Part shown: piece by piece, positions 6,520 through 15,403 of the stretch | Layout: every line of letters begins with the position of its first letter | How positions within the stretch are numbered: position 1 is the stretch's first letter | From: Chloroflexota bacterium | GTDB lineage: Bacteria; Chloroflexota; Anaerolineae; J102 | Direction: 5' to 3' | Assembly: GCA_003353825.1 (NCBI GenBank) | Contig: PIVW01000035.1 | Location: forward strand, 1 to 22,029 | Length of the DNA: 22,029 bases | The notes under the pieces: model-generated | The model's database searches: none | Seen by the model: only the letters and a program-made list of their open reading frames with translations | Told to the model about the DNA's origin: nothing | Made by a program: the position numbers and the translations under genes

Positions 6520-9500
6520 TTAAGAACTCTGCGCCGGTTGCGGCTGAGCCTGCTGCGTCTGTTGTTGCTGCTCCTCTTGCGCTTCCTTGACCTCTTTCTT
6601 GGCCGCTCGTCTAAGCCCCCAACGATCCTGGAAACCAACCCAGATGACATAGGCCAGGGGTACGATGAACAGGGTGAGCAGGGTGCTGGTGGTCATACCG
6701 CCGATGATGCCGATGGCCATCGGTGCGCGGAAGTCGCCGCCTGGGCCGAGCCCCAAGGCTACCGGGATCATACCGGCGATGAGCGAAATAGCGGTCATAA
6801 GGATCGGTCGCAGACGAATCGGGCCCGCCTTGCGCATGGCTTGGTCGGCCGTCGCCCCCCGTCCCCGTTCCTTATTGGCAAAATCCACCAACAGAATCGA
6901 GTTCTTGGTGGCCAGGCCCATGAGCATGATGAAACCGATCATGGCGGTCATGTCCAGGGGATTGCCGGTGAGTATCAACGCCAGGATCGCACCGATGATC
7001 GCCAGGGGCATCGAGATCATGATGATGCCCGGCTGGGTGAAACTGCCGAACTGGCTGGCCAGCACCATGTACACGAAAATGATGGAAAGACCCAGCGACA
7101 GGAAAAGGTCACCGAACGCCTCTTGCTGCATGGCCAATTGGCCGCCTAATTCAGCAGTGGTGCCCTCGGGCATTTGCACTGTTGCCAAGAGTTCGTTTAC
7201 ATCCACCAACACCTCGCCCTCGCCACGTCCTGAATAGTTGGCGCCAATCGTCACCGTGGGTTGGCGATTCGAGCGGCTGATGGTGGTCGGGCCGGTGCTG
7301 AGTGAGGCGATCGCCACATTGCGTAGCGATACTAATTGACCGGATGGTGACATCAACTTGTAATTCAACACATTTTCCAGGTTTTCACGGTCTTCTTCTC
7401 GCAAGCGCACACGGATGTCCGCCTCTTCACCTTCTCCGCGATACGTCGATGCGACGTCGCCCGTGAGTAACGTGCGAATCGTTGCACCGACGAATGCGGA
7501 GTTCAGACCGTACTGAGCCGCCCGTTCGTGATCCACTTCAATAGACATTTCAGGTTTGCCGGTTCTGAAACCATGTTCCACATCGGTCAGACCGGGGATT
7601 TTTGACAGTTCATTGATCATGTGGTCGACGCCGGCGCCAAGGTATTCTGATGATCCGTTATCGGATTTGACCTCGATGACGATATCGCGTCCGGCCAGAC
7701 CGCCGACGCCGAAGCTGAAGGCGCCGCCACTCTGTTGGAATGATAAGCCAGGAACATCAGAAAGCCCTGTTCGGACCTCGTCCATTACCGTTCGAGTTAC
7801 GGCGCCATCCCTCACCTTAACCAAGAAAGTCGCCTCTTCTGGCGCGCCCTGCCGCCCCACCGTGGTGAACACACTATCGATATCAGGATAGACCAGGATA
7901 CTCTCTTCGACGAACTTAGCTTGTTCGTCGGTTACTTCCAGGCGGGTACCGGCAGCCAAGATCAATGATGCCGTAAATTGGCCTTCGTCGATACTTGCCA
8001 ACAGTGTTTGATTCACAAAGGGGAAGCTTAACAAGCTGGCGCCGACGATGATGGCGCTGATCACGACAGTGATGCGTTTATGGTCTAAAGTCCAGTTGAG
8101 GAAGCTTCCATACAGCCGATACATCCAACCCTGACCTGCCTCTTCTTCGATCTGAATATCATCGATCACGATCCCATCTTCGATCATAACCGAATCCTGG
8201 GTTTCTGCCTCCTCTGTCCCGTCTGTTTTTTCCTTTTTCCTCTTGGATTTTATCTTCTGGGTAGCAAAGAAATAGGCACTGATCATCGGCGCCAGAGTAA
8301 GCGCTTCGAAAGTGGAGATGACAATGGCGATGCCGACCGTCAGGCCAAAATCCCGAAAAAACTGGCCGACCATGCCGGTGGCGTAAGCGAGAGGTAAGAA
8401 CACCGCCAAGAGCGTGGCGCTGGTAGCCAACACCGGCAACGACACCTCAGCTGTCGCCTTGCTAGATGCCTCTCTGGGCGAGAACCCCATGGAGATCCAG
8501 CGAAAAATGTTTTCACGCACCACAATGGCGTCATCGATCACCATACCAACGACCAGCGCCAGGGCCAGCAACGAAATCATGTTCAGAGAGATACCGAACA
8601 AATCCATACCCCAAAATGTGCCGATCAAAATTACGGGCAGACCGATCATAGTGATGAAGGTGTTGCGGACATTGCGGAAGAAGATCAAGACGACGATTGT
8701 GGCCAGAATAGCTCCCCAAAGCGTATCGTTGATAGCATCGTCGACGGAATTTTGTACAAAAACAGAGGAATCTGTTACCGAAGCGACTTGGATCTGGGGG
8801 TTTTCACTCTGAATCTTGGTCAACTCGTCATTGACCTGTTCGGCAACCTGCACTGTGTTGCTACCACTCTGTTTAAAGACATTGATCACTACCGCATCTG
8901 CGGCATTGATGCGGGAATAACTGTTCCTCGATTCAAAACCATCGACAACTGTGGCGACATCGCGTATGCGCACCGGCGCTCCACGTTGGCTGACAACCAC
9001 ATCTTCTACATCTTCCAAGGTATTGATATCGCCAGGCGTGCGTACGAGTACATCTTTGTTACCATCAGGGACGGAACCGGCGGGGATATCAATGTTAGAG
9101 GCCTGGATAGCGCCCGAAATCTGTTGCGGAGCAAGGAATTTACCTTGCAGCGCCAGCATGTTCATGTCAACCTGAATTTCTCGCACCTCCCCACCGGAAG
9201 TCTCCACCACAGCAACGCCAGGAATGCGTTGCAGAGGTTGTTGGATATCTTGCTCGGCCAGTTTCCTCAACTCGGCCTGTGTGTACTGCCCCTCGGTGTC
9301 GGCCAGCGCAAAGATCATAATCGGTTCTGAGTCGGGATCAAAACGCTGGACGACAGGGTTGAGTGTATCGGTGGGAAGGCGATTGCTGATCGAATTGAGG
9401 CGTTCTCGCACATCTTGCGATGCCTTATCAGCATCCGTCTCCATCGTGAACTGCAGGATGACAACGCTAAAGCCTTCGCCCGATTCAGAGCTGATGGTAT

Positions 9501-9732
9501 CCAGGCCGGTCAGGGAACTCATCTCCTCTTCAATGAGATCGGTAACCTGTGATTCGGTCTGATCAGGCCCCGCACCGGGATAGACCGTGGTGACGGCAAC
9601 AATGGGGAAGCTGATATCAGGGAAGAGGTCAACCGGCATGCGTAAGTAGGAAACAAGGCCTAACACCACCAATAGCAGCATGAGCATGGTGGTGAAAACC
9701 GGGTTGCGGATAGAAACATCCCATATTCTCAT
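6520..9732 (-). CDS. RND family efflux transporter, AcrB/HAE1 type permease
   Basis: The 1070-aa product has the full RND architecture. A first helix (about residues 10-30) is followed by a large extracytoplasmic domain with the paired PN/PC porter subdomains. The helix bundle around residues 340-500 carries G-M-V-I-D-D-A-I-V-V in TM4 (about 393-402), whose Asp pair relays protons. A Lys-rich cytoplasmic loop (about 490-540) precedes a second extracytoplasmic domain. The last bundle carries G-L-A-T-K-N-S-I-L-L-V-D-F with the TM10 Lys. The tail is Lys- and Gln-rich. It would export hydrophobic compounds using the proton gradient together with the adaptor encoded 34 nt upstream. AGGAG lies 10 nt before the ATG. 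Slightly longer than the typical 1030-1050 aa. Substrates cannot be inferred. Confidence 0.95.
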   Translation of the reverse strand: MRIWDVSIRNPVFTTMLMLLLVVLGLVSYLRMPVDLFPDISFPIVAVTTVYPGAGPDQTESQVTDLIEEEMSSLTGLDTISSESGEGFSVVILQFTMETDADKASQDVRERLNSISNRLPTDTLNPVVQRFDPDSEPIMIFALADTEGQYTQAELRKLAEQDIQQPLQRIPGVAVVETSGGEVREIQVDMNMLALQGKFLAPQQISGAIQASNIDIPAGSVPDGNKDVLVRTPGDINTLEDVEDVVVSQRGAPVRIRDVATVVDGFESRNSYSRINAADAVVINVFKQSGSNTVQVAEQVNDELTKIQSENPQIQVASVTDSSVFVQNSVDDAINDTLWGAILATIVVLIFFRNVRNTFITMIGLPVILIGTFWGMDLFGISLNMISLLALALVVGMVIDDAIVVRENIFRWISMGFSPREASSKATAEVSLPVLATSATLLAVFLPLAYATGMVGQFFRDFGLTVGIAIVISTFEALTLAPMISAYFFATQKIKSKRKKEKTDGTEEAETQDSVMIEDGIVIDDIQIEEEAGQGWMYRLYGSFLNWTLDHKRITVVISAIIVGASLLSFPFVNQTLLASIDEGQFTASLILAAGTRLEVTDEQAKFVEESILVYPDIDSVFTTVGRQGAPEEATFLVKVRDGAVTRTVMDEVRTGLSDVPGLSFQQSGGAFSFGVGGLAGRDIVIEVKSDNGSSEYLGAGVDHMINELSKIPGLTDVEHGFRTGKPEMSIEVDHERAAQYGLNSAFVGATIRTLLTGDVASTYRGEGEEADIRVRLREEDRENLENVLNYKLMSPSGQLVSLRNVAIASLSTGPTTISRSNRQPTVTIGANYSGRGEGEVLVDVNELLATVQMPEGTTAELGGQLAMQQEAFGDLFLSLGLSIIFVYMVLASQFGSFTQPGIIMISMPLAIIGAILALILTGNPLDMTAMIGFIMLMGLATKNSILLVDFANKERGRGATADQAMRKAGPIRLRPILMTAISLIAGMIPVALGLGPGGDFRAPMAIGIIGGMTTSTLLTLFIVPLAYVIWVGFQDRWGLRRAAKKEVKEAQEEQQQQTQQAQPQPAQSS

Positions 9733-9766
9733 AATCTATAATCTCCTGTTGATGCTGTCGGTTCTC

Positions 9767-11002
9767 TTATTCCTGCAACGTTACCGTGGCAAACATGCCA
9801 GGACGAAGTTCTGAGGCGTCGCCGCTGGGACGTAGGGTCACGGGAATCGTGCGGGTTGCAGCATCCAGTGCCGGTGCGATGATAACAACCTCACCTTCGA
9901 ATACCCGATCGGGATAAGCATCCACCTTGATAAGAGCAGGCTGCCCAACATAGAGATCTTGCAGGCGCACTTCTTCGACCGAGATAATCAGTTTGATGTC
10001 TTCAGAAAGTAATATCATGACAGGGCTTCCGGGTCCGGCCATCGAACCTTCAGCAGACATTACTTGAGCGACGACACCGTTAATAGGGGCTCGAACAGTA
10101 GCCTTATCGACCTGGGTCTGCATCAGGAAGAGAGCGGTTTCAGCTTGGATAACACCCGCTTCCGCTGCTTTGATCTGCTCGGGCTTGGCGCCTTGCTCGA
10201 GTCGCGCCAGTTGCGAACGAGCACCGGCAAGCTGGGCATAGGCGCCGGCGATTACATCGGCTGTTGCGCCTTTCAGTACCTTGTCATACTGTGCTCGGGC
10301 CGCTTCCAAGCCAAAAGTCGCCTGCTGCAATTGCAGAGATTCGGGCATCATCGCAGAAAAGGGCTGTCCTGCAATGCGATCATAGGCCGATTGCGCCAGA
10401 TTGACACCAGCTTCAGCTTGCTGGACTTGCGTCAGAACCAGGCGTTTGTCTTCCTCTGTGGCGCCTTGGCGGGCCCGGTTATAGGCAGCCTGGGCTGCTG
10501 ACACGGCTGCCCGCGCAGCTTCCAGATCGGCAGGTTCCGGATCGGCCACAGCAAGCTCTAGTTGTGACTGCGCGGCCTGCAATCCGGCCTCGGCTTGGGC
10601 CCGCTGTGCTTCCAGAAGTACGGTATCTATTTGGGCGAGAGCGTCGCCGGTGGTGACGTGATCACTGACATCGACGTTGATCTCAAGAATCTGGCCTGCC
10701 ACTTCCGCCACCACAGGCACTTGACTTTCGGGCAGGATCTCAGCGTTGTAAGTGAGTGAACCAGAATTCGCTAACGGTTGCGGCACGAATTCTTCTGTCA
10801 CTACAGATTCTGGTGTGCTGAGGACTTGCGGTGTGGCCGTGGGTTCAACAGCAAGGGTGGGAGCCGGCGTAGCCGGAGTGTCGTCGCTAAAGATCTCGGG
10901 CACGGCAGTGGCGCTGCACCCCGCCAGCAATACGACGCTGATTACAAAAAGCGCCAACGCAACCCACCGAGGATGTCTAGAACTGATTCTTATCTTATCC
11001 AT
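9767..11002 (-). CDS. RND efflux membrane fusion protein (HlyD/AcrA type), predicted lipoprotein
   Basis: This 411-aa adaptor would link the RND permease to the cell exterior. A lipoprotein signal ends in L-L-A-G-C (Cys29). A Pro/Thr-rich linker follows (about residues 40-65). The first half of the biotinyl-lipoyl-like domain is around 94-125 (G-x-I-x-x-I-N-V-x-V-x-D-x-V). A long Ala/Gln-rich alpha-hairpin coiled coil spans about 125-295. The second lipoyl half (V-R-A-P-I-N-G-V-V) is near 300-315 and beta-barrel domains run to the end (R-P-G-M-F-A-T-V). The order SH3/PD40 protein, adaptor, permease is tightly spaced (54 and 34 nt). No outer-membrane factor is encoded nearby. Confidence 0.92.
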   Translation of the reverse strand: MDKIRISSRHPRWVALALFVISVVLLAGCSATAVPEIFSDDTPATPAPTLAVEPTATPQVLSTPESVVTEEFVPQPLANSGSLTYNAEILPESQVPVVAEVAGQILEINVDVSDHVTTGDALAQIDTVLLEAQRAQAEAGLQAAQSQLELAVADPEPADLEAARAAVSAAQAAYNRARQGATEEDKRLVLTQVQQAEAGVNLAQSAYDRIAGQPFSAMMPESLQLQQATFGLEAARAQYDKVLKGATADVIAGAYAQLAGARSQLARLEQGAKPEQIKAAEAGVIQAETALFLMQTQVDKATVRAPINGVVAQVMSAEGSMAGPGSPVMILLSEDIKLIISVEEVRLQDLYVGQPALIKVDAYPDRVFEGEVVIIAPALDAATRTIPVTLRPSGDASELRPGMFATVTLQE

Positions 11003-11056
11003 GTGTATGAGGATCCTTTTATTTGATGTTCTACATCGTCCTACTAAGAGACAGTG

Positions 11057-12709
11057 CTAGATGCCCCAACTGACGACTTGTTCGGATTGATAGTTGTATT
11101 CGACTGGGGCGTTGATGTTGAGCTTGCGCTGATTGCTGCCATCTGCATTCATTACGTAGAATGCCCACTCACCGCCGCGGGTACTTAGGAAGATGATATG
11201 CTTACCGTCAGGGCTCCAGGCCGGCGCCACATTTTGCACAGGCTCCTTGATAAGCGTAGTAAGCGGACGGGTAAGAGATGTGAGTCCATTACCGTCAGGA
11301 TTGATCAAAAAGATCTCACGATGGTCTTTCTCCAGACTATGGAAAACGATACGGCCGCGTCCAGGTTGCCAATTGGGGTCCTCATATCGATGTTCGCCGG
11401 CTACCGAATAGGTCTTGTAATCCGTTCCGGTGATCTCGATACCGGCGTCACTCTCGTACGTGATACCACCTTCGTTCCAATTCGGGGCCGAAGCAGAATT
11501 CAATGCGGAGATATCGCGGAAGTTTCCTCCATTTGTGTCCATGGCGCTCAAACCCTTTTTGGCGATCTTTTTTAGTGGAAAACCTGCCAATTGGGGGTTA
11601 TCTGGAAAGCAGAATCCGTAGCCGACATCGCGGCACGTGCTATATCCAATCGTGCGAGCAATTACGATCTCTGTACCATCGAGATTCCAACTGGGTGATC
11701 GCAACTTGGAGCCGCCGCTGTAGATTCGACGCTCATTATTTCCGTCGATATCGATAAGATAGAGGCCATGCCCTTCGCCACCGCTGCGTAAAAAGGCGAC
11801 GGTTTTACTATCAGGACTGATGGCAGGGTCCATGCCAGAGGTTAGGTTTTGTAAACTGCCAGTGGCAAGATCATAAACATTGATCTTGCCACCGCTTTTT
11901 TCTTGAAAGACCAGTTTGCCCTTTAATCCCGTATTACTACCCGGGTTGGGCGAAGCACGTCGAACGGCTTTGGCTTCGCTCAACTGGTCTGAGACAGGTA
12001 GATCGGCCGGATCACCACTCAGGCCCACATAAGCAGCCGAAACCCAGCCGAAATTCTTGCCCCCCGGCATTTGAATCTGAATCCAACTCGACCCATTATT
12101 TCGGGCCAGGGCTTTTACCGTCGCCCCTGACGCTAGTGTGCCAACAACGCTGGTGTTGGTTCCAGGCCCTTTACGGATATTGAGACCCCGTGCAGCTGTA
12201 GTGACCGTGGCCGTTTGCGTCACATCTTCACCCTCTGTGCTTACCTCAACCGTTGTCGTTGGCTCGACTCTGGTGGTATTAACCACCGCTGCGGTAGGCT
12301 TGGGAATTATGGCATCTAGTTCGGCGATTGGTAAGACCTCGACATCGAGGATGGGAAGCTGGCTTCTGCCAAATAACACGATCTCGCTGACATGAACCCA
12401 AGCGGATGTCTCGTCGTCCACCACGACCTTGATCCAAGCATCGTCCGGTGTTCTAGAAATCGCCGTGATCGCTATGCCCAGTTTAAGAGTCTTCACGATG
12501 TTTCCGCCGGGCGTTTCACGGAGATCTGCGCCACCACCGCGGACGATTGCCCGCTTTCCGATACCGGTTTGATTGTGTTGTTGCACTTGCGATTCTGCAG
12601 CCAGTACAGTGCCGGCAAATACCAGGCTGAGGACCAGAATCAAGAGAATGCCAAAAACAGTACGGCGAGTGCGTCCGTTTGCCTGCTTTGGTGAGGCCAA
12701 ATTACGCAT
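11057..12709 (-). CDS. secreted SH3-domain and PD40 (TolB-like) beta-propeller protein
   Basis: The 550-aa product starts with a signal peptide or membrane anchor (hydrophobic about residues 18-36, A-x-A at the end). A first bacterial SH3 domain (about 52-112) is followed by a Thr/Val-rich linker. A second SH3 domain is at about 171-232, with the typical L-N-I-R-K-G-P-G-T-N motif and ending G-W-V-S-A-A-Y-V. A C-terminal propeller (about 265-550) contains several PD40 blades such as D-P-A-I-S-P-D-S-K-T-V-A-F and P-A-W-S-P-D-G-K-H-I-I-F. Such proteins likely bind peptidoglycan or other surface ligands; an enzyme activity is not visible. Its ATG overlaps the regulator stop by 8 nt, so the two are translationally coupled. 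In this operon it may sense or scaffold at the cell surface, which is inference. Confidence 0.85.
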   Translation of the reverse strand: MRNLASPKQANGRTRRTVFGILLILVLSLVFAGTVLAAESQVQQHNQTGIGKRAIVRGGGADLRETPGGNIVKTLKLGIAITAISRTPDDAWIKVVVDDETSAWVHVSEIVLFGRSQLPILDVEVLPIAELDAIIPKPTAAVVNTTRVEPTTTVEVSTEGEDVTQTATVTTAARGLNIRKGPGTNTSVVGTLASGATVKALARNNGSSWIQIQMPGGKNFGWVSAAYVGLSGDPADLPVSDQLSEAKAVRRASPNPGSNTGLKGKLVFQEKSGGKINVYDLATGSLQNLTSGMDPAISPDSKTVAFLRSGGEGHGLYLIDIDGNNERRIYSGGSKLRSPSWNLDGTEIVIARTIGYSTCRDVGYGFCFPDNPQLAGFPLKKIAKKGLSAMDTNGGNFRDISALNSASAPNWNEGGITYESDAGIEITGTDYKTYSVAGEHRYEDPNWQPGRGRIVFHSLEKDHREIFLINPDGNGLTSLTRPLTTLIKEPVQNVAPAWSPDGKHIIFLSTRGGEWAFYVMNADGSNQRKLNINAPVEYNYQSEQVVSWGI

Positions 12710-13499
12710 TCACGGCTCCTTGTTTGATTTTACTGCTATCTGATTTGTGTCTGGCGGTATCGAATGTACCATCCATTTCGTGATTTAACTCTGCTAACGG
12801 CTTTAAAGCCTGGCAGAGGTTTTTAGCAAGACTGTGACGTTGCTCGGCCGTCATGCCGAAAGTGAGCTTCTGACATTGCTTGACGTGTTCCAGTAACTCC
12901 GTGTTCCACTGCGGCGTCCCTGAATTTTCCGACATCTGCAAGCCCAAGACAAAACCGCTAAAAAGATTGATCTCAATGGCGCTGGGAGTTTCGCCCAAAG
13001 GCAACATTGCGGGCAGGGTATCCAAAAGGATGTTGCGGTTCTGCTGTTGCAAACGTAACGACAAAATCGTTATAACTTCTACACAATAACGTACCGAGGG
13101 CGGACCATCCGGTGGGATTCGAGCCAGCATCTCTTTTGCGAACTGAGGCTCTGCGCCGTGGGGAACGACATCATCCTGAATTTGCTGCAGAAGCCGATCT
13201 TTGATGGCTTCGAAGTCTCCGGCTTCGGCCCCTTGCGCCATCATTTCGAATTGTTGGCGGGCGAGATCTGTGGGCCAGAAGACGATCTCAGCCCGACCGG
13301 GTGATGATTTCTCGCCAGAACGCTGATATTCTGATCTGACATACCCCTTCTCTTCTAGCAGGCGCAGCATGTCGTAGGCAGTGATACGGCTGACTTCCAT
13401 ACGTTCTGCCACCGTAGAATAGTGAATGGGGCTCTTTGCTGCCAGATAGAGATCCAGCATCGTTCGTATAAATGTTTCTTGACGACGCGTCAGTTTCAT
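12702..13499 (-). CDS. winged-helix transcriptional regulator, first gene of the efflux operon
   Basis: The 265-aa product has an N-terminal winged helix. It starts R-R-Q-E-T-F-I, with a helix-turn-helix around residues 23-50 (Y-S-T-V-A-E-R-M-E-V-S-R-I-T-A-Y-D-M-L) followed by L-L-E-E-K-G-Y-V and a basic wing. The remaining 180 or so residues are a helical domain that I do not recognise, probably for ligand binding or dimerisation. The HTH resembles MarR, TrmB and related families, but I would not name one. It is the promoter-proximal gene and overlaps the SH3/PD40 gene, so it likely controls its own operon. An intrinsic terminator lies only at the far end. No strong ribosome binding site is seen (AGGTAAATT before the ATG). 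Confidence 0.8.
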   Translation of the reverse strand: MKLTRRQETFIRTMLDLYLAAKSPIHYSTVAERMEVSRITAYDMLRLLEEKGYVRSEYQRSGEKSSPGRAEIVFWPTDLARQQFEMMAQGAEAGDFEAIKDRLLQQIQDDVVPHGAEPQFAKEMLARIPPDGPPSVRYCVEVITILSLRLQQQNRNILLDTLPAMLPLGETPSAIEINLFSGFVLGLQMSENSGTPQWNTELLEHVKQCQKLTFGMTAEQRHSLAKNLCQALKPLAELNHEMDGTFDTARHKSDSSKIKQGAVNA

Positions 13500-13516
13500 A
13501 AATTTACCTGATTTTC

Positions 13517-13530
13517 CTAATAAAACTAAT
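13517..13530. repeat. direct repeat CTAAT-N4-CTAAT, possible operator
   Basis: Two CTAAT units separated by AAAA lie just downstream of the predicted start of the efflux operon transcript (about 13535). The position suits a repressor site for the adjacent regulator; this is inference only. Confidence 0.3.
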
Positions 13531-13541
13531 TAATCTTTCGC

Positions 13542-13569
13542 ATTATACTCCCGTCCCCAGCGACGTCAA
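13542..13569 (-). promoter_or_regulatory. strong sigma70-like promoter of the efflux operon
   Basis: On the minus strand TTGACG (13569-13564) is followed by a 16-nt spacer and a perfect TATAAT (13547-13542). The predicted start near 13535 gives a leader of about 36 nt before the regulator ATG. Confidence 0.75.
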
Positions 13570-13695
13570 GTTATGATTATCACAATACAATGGCGCTGCT
13601 CATCAGATTTTCATATATCCCACATACCGTGACCGCGGCCAACCCGCGTGCGACACAAACGAGCTCGTTAATTCATTCAGCAACGAATGTTAGGG

Positions 13696-14382
13696 CTAAT
13701 CTGTCGTGTCAGCATCCTCGCCGTCATGCGATGAGTTTTCCTGTTTATCGGGGCCGGTCCCTACTATTTTTACGGCCGCCTCTTCAAATCGATCTGTCTG
13801 AACCTTGATTTTCGCTGACCACGCATCCATTTTTTGGCGATCCCGGAAGAAACGATCAGTCAGGCGATCAACCAGGTATTGATTCTGGCGGGCACTCCAG
13901 GCATAGACCACACTGGTATGGGCGATCTTGTCATGCCACCCCCGCCGTTGATTATCGAAGAGAATCCACAAAAAGCCTACCCCAAAGCCAATAAATGAAA
14001 CAAGATAGCCGAGATAGCGGCGGAAGCTCACCCTAAAAGTCATGCGCTTCCCATTCATGCGGACGACACGCACACCCACAAATATTTTACCAATCGTCTG
14101 TCCTGTGAGGGTCCACATCAATATCAGATAGAGAGGACCCAAAATCAGTGAAAATATCGCAATGTAGATGACAGAACCCCAACAAATGATAGCGGCGGCA
14201 TCCAGCCAGTGTAGTGGTCTACTGCATTGACTGATATCGATGTTAAAAATGCCAGTCAAAAAAAGGGTCAGCAAGTAATTCGCCACAACGACCACGACGA
14301 TAATAGCGCGATCGATCAGCCAGGCGATCAGGCGTGTGACACAACCTGCATATTGGCCCTGCATGGTTTCTTCAGTCATCAT
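13696..14382 (-). CDS. RDD family membrane protein
   Basis: The 228-aa product has the RDD domain: G-x-x-x-R-L-I-A-W-L-I-D-R in the first helix (residues about 13-25), a middle segment with W-T-L-T-G-Q-T-I-G-K-x-x-x-G-V-R-V-V, and a final part with R-R-G-W-H-D-K-I-A-H-T-S-V-V. About four membrane helices are visible, followed by a 70-residue charged C-terminal tail. RDD proteins are small integral membrane proteins; a few have been linked to Na+ or Na+(K+)/H+ transport, but most are uncharacterised. The start overlaps the stop of the upstream gene by 11 nt (ATGATGACTGA), so the two are coupled. A second Met at 14379 is an equally possible start. Confidence 0.88.
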   Translation of the reverse strand: MMTEETMQGQYAGCVTRLIAWLIDRAIIVVVVVANYLLTLFLTGIFNIDISQCSRPLHWLDAAAIICWGSVIYIAIFSLILGPLYLILMWTLTGQTIGKIFVGVRVVRMNGKRMTFRVSFRRYLGYLVSFIGFGVGFLWILFDNQRRGWHDKIAHTSVVYAWSARQNQYLVDRLTDRFFRDRQKMDAWSAKIKVQTDRFEEAAVKIVGTGPDKQENSSHDGEDADTTD

Positions 14383-15322
14383 TTTCCCCTATCCCATCCA
14401 GCGGCTCTATGTTTTCCGCAGCAAACAGTCGGCCTCTTGGGGCAGACTTGCTGGGGACAGCCCTGGCAACTACCTCGGGGGGTGGTCCCGGCATATCCTG
14501 GCGTGGTTGTCGGCGCATCAACGATCTGAACACCATCTCCATCAAGGAATCAGCCGTGACGGTACGTTCTCTTACCTCGTCGGCGATCTCTGTTGTTATG
14601 CCCATCGTCTGGTCTGCAATCAACGCCTGAACGTCATCTGGATTTTCCTCGCGCAGATAGCGGACGTATTTATCACCGGCCTCTTGTACCAGATATTCTA
14701 TCAACTCTGGATGCTCGTTGAGATAATCCAAATAGTGACCCACCTGCACCTTGATCAGGGTTTTGATCTCCTTGTTATCGCTCAGCTCGATCACGACATC
14801 GTCGATGACCTCTGGCACAAGGTCCCGGGCCATGGCGCGTCCATACGGTTCTTGTACTCGACCTGTCTCGACCCAGCGCTCGATGGCAAGTCCGGCGCGA
14901 GCTTGCAGGCGATCGTAGCGCTTGCGGACAGGGCGCATGGCCCAACTGTCGGCAACCGGCCCCACCAGAGATTCCAAAACGTTGCCTACACGTTCAGAGG
15001 TCTCATACAGGTTGAGAGCGCCCGTGACTGCGATCTCAGGTGCTTCATATAGCAATCCCACCAAGGCATAGCGAGCACGTTGCATCGCAGTCTCATCAGG
15101 ATCGATTTCGTGGCCCTGTCTCTCTCCCTCGGCAGGAAGATGTTCGGCCTCCCAGGCACGCAAACGCTGCATCAGCTCCTCCCCACCTTCGATCGCCCCT
15201 CCCACCAGCAAGCGCATCAACGAACGGTAGGTCGTGATCTCCGGCACTTTTTCCTCTGGTTTAACGATTCGATAATCGGTCTCGACCTCTTGCTTGGGCT
15301 CGGTCTGATCATTTTCTGGCAT
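14372..15322 (-). CDS. hypothetical protein, 316 aa
   Basis: I do not recognise this protein. It is soluble, helix-rich and acidic, with no signal peptide or membrane segment. An N-terminal charged stretch is followed by a probable helical core (about residues 30-265). A Pro-rich segment (P-G-P-P-P-E-V, about 280-287) and an acidic end complete it. Inside the core are E-L-S-D-N-K-E-I and Y-L-N-E-H-P-E-L-I-E-Y-L-V-Q-E, which look like repeated helical hairpins. A good AGGAG ribosome binding site lies 7 nt before the ATG. It sits between a DUF6062 gene (81 nt upstream) and an RDD gene it overlaps, so the three probably form one transcription unit. It may work with the RDD membrane protein. Confidence 0.8.
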   Translation of the reverse strand: MPENDQTEPKQEVETDYRIVKPEEKVPEITTYRSLMRLLVGGAIEGGEELMQRLRAWEAEHLPAEGERQGHEIDPDETAMQRARYALVGLLYEAPEIAVTGALNLYETSERVGNVLESLVGPVADSWAMRPVRKRYDRLQARAGLAIERWVETGRVQEPYGRAMARDLVPEVIDDVVIELSDNKEIKTLIKVQVGHYLDYLNEHPELIEYLVQEAGDKYVRYLREENPDDVQALIADQTMGITTEIADEVRERTVTADSLMEMVFRSLMRRQPRQDMPGPPPEVVARAVPSKSAPRGRLFAAENIEPLDGIGENDD

Positions 15323-15403
15323 CCGTATCTCCTAACGAATTGCTTGGGCCTTCCATTCCGCCTGACAATCAGCGTTCGCTTACATCGCCTACAGTTCGTG
15401 ATG

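Noticed and set aside
8752..9330. 192-codon plus-strand frame inside the RND gene
   Set aside because: Fully antisense to the well-supported transporter gene; no domain is recognisable.
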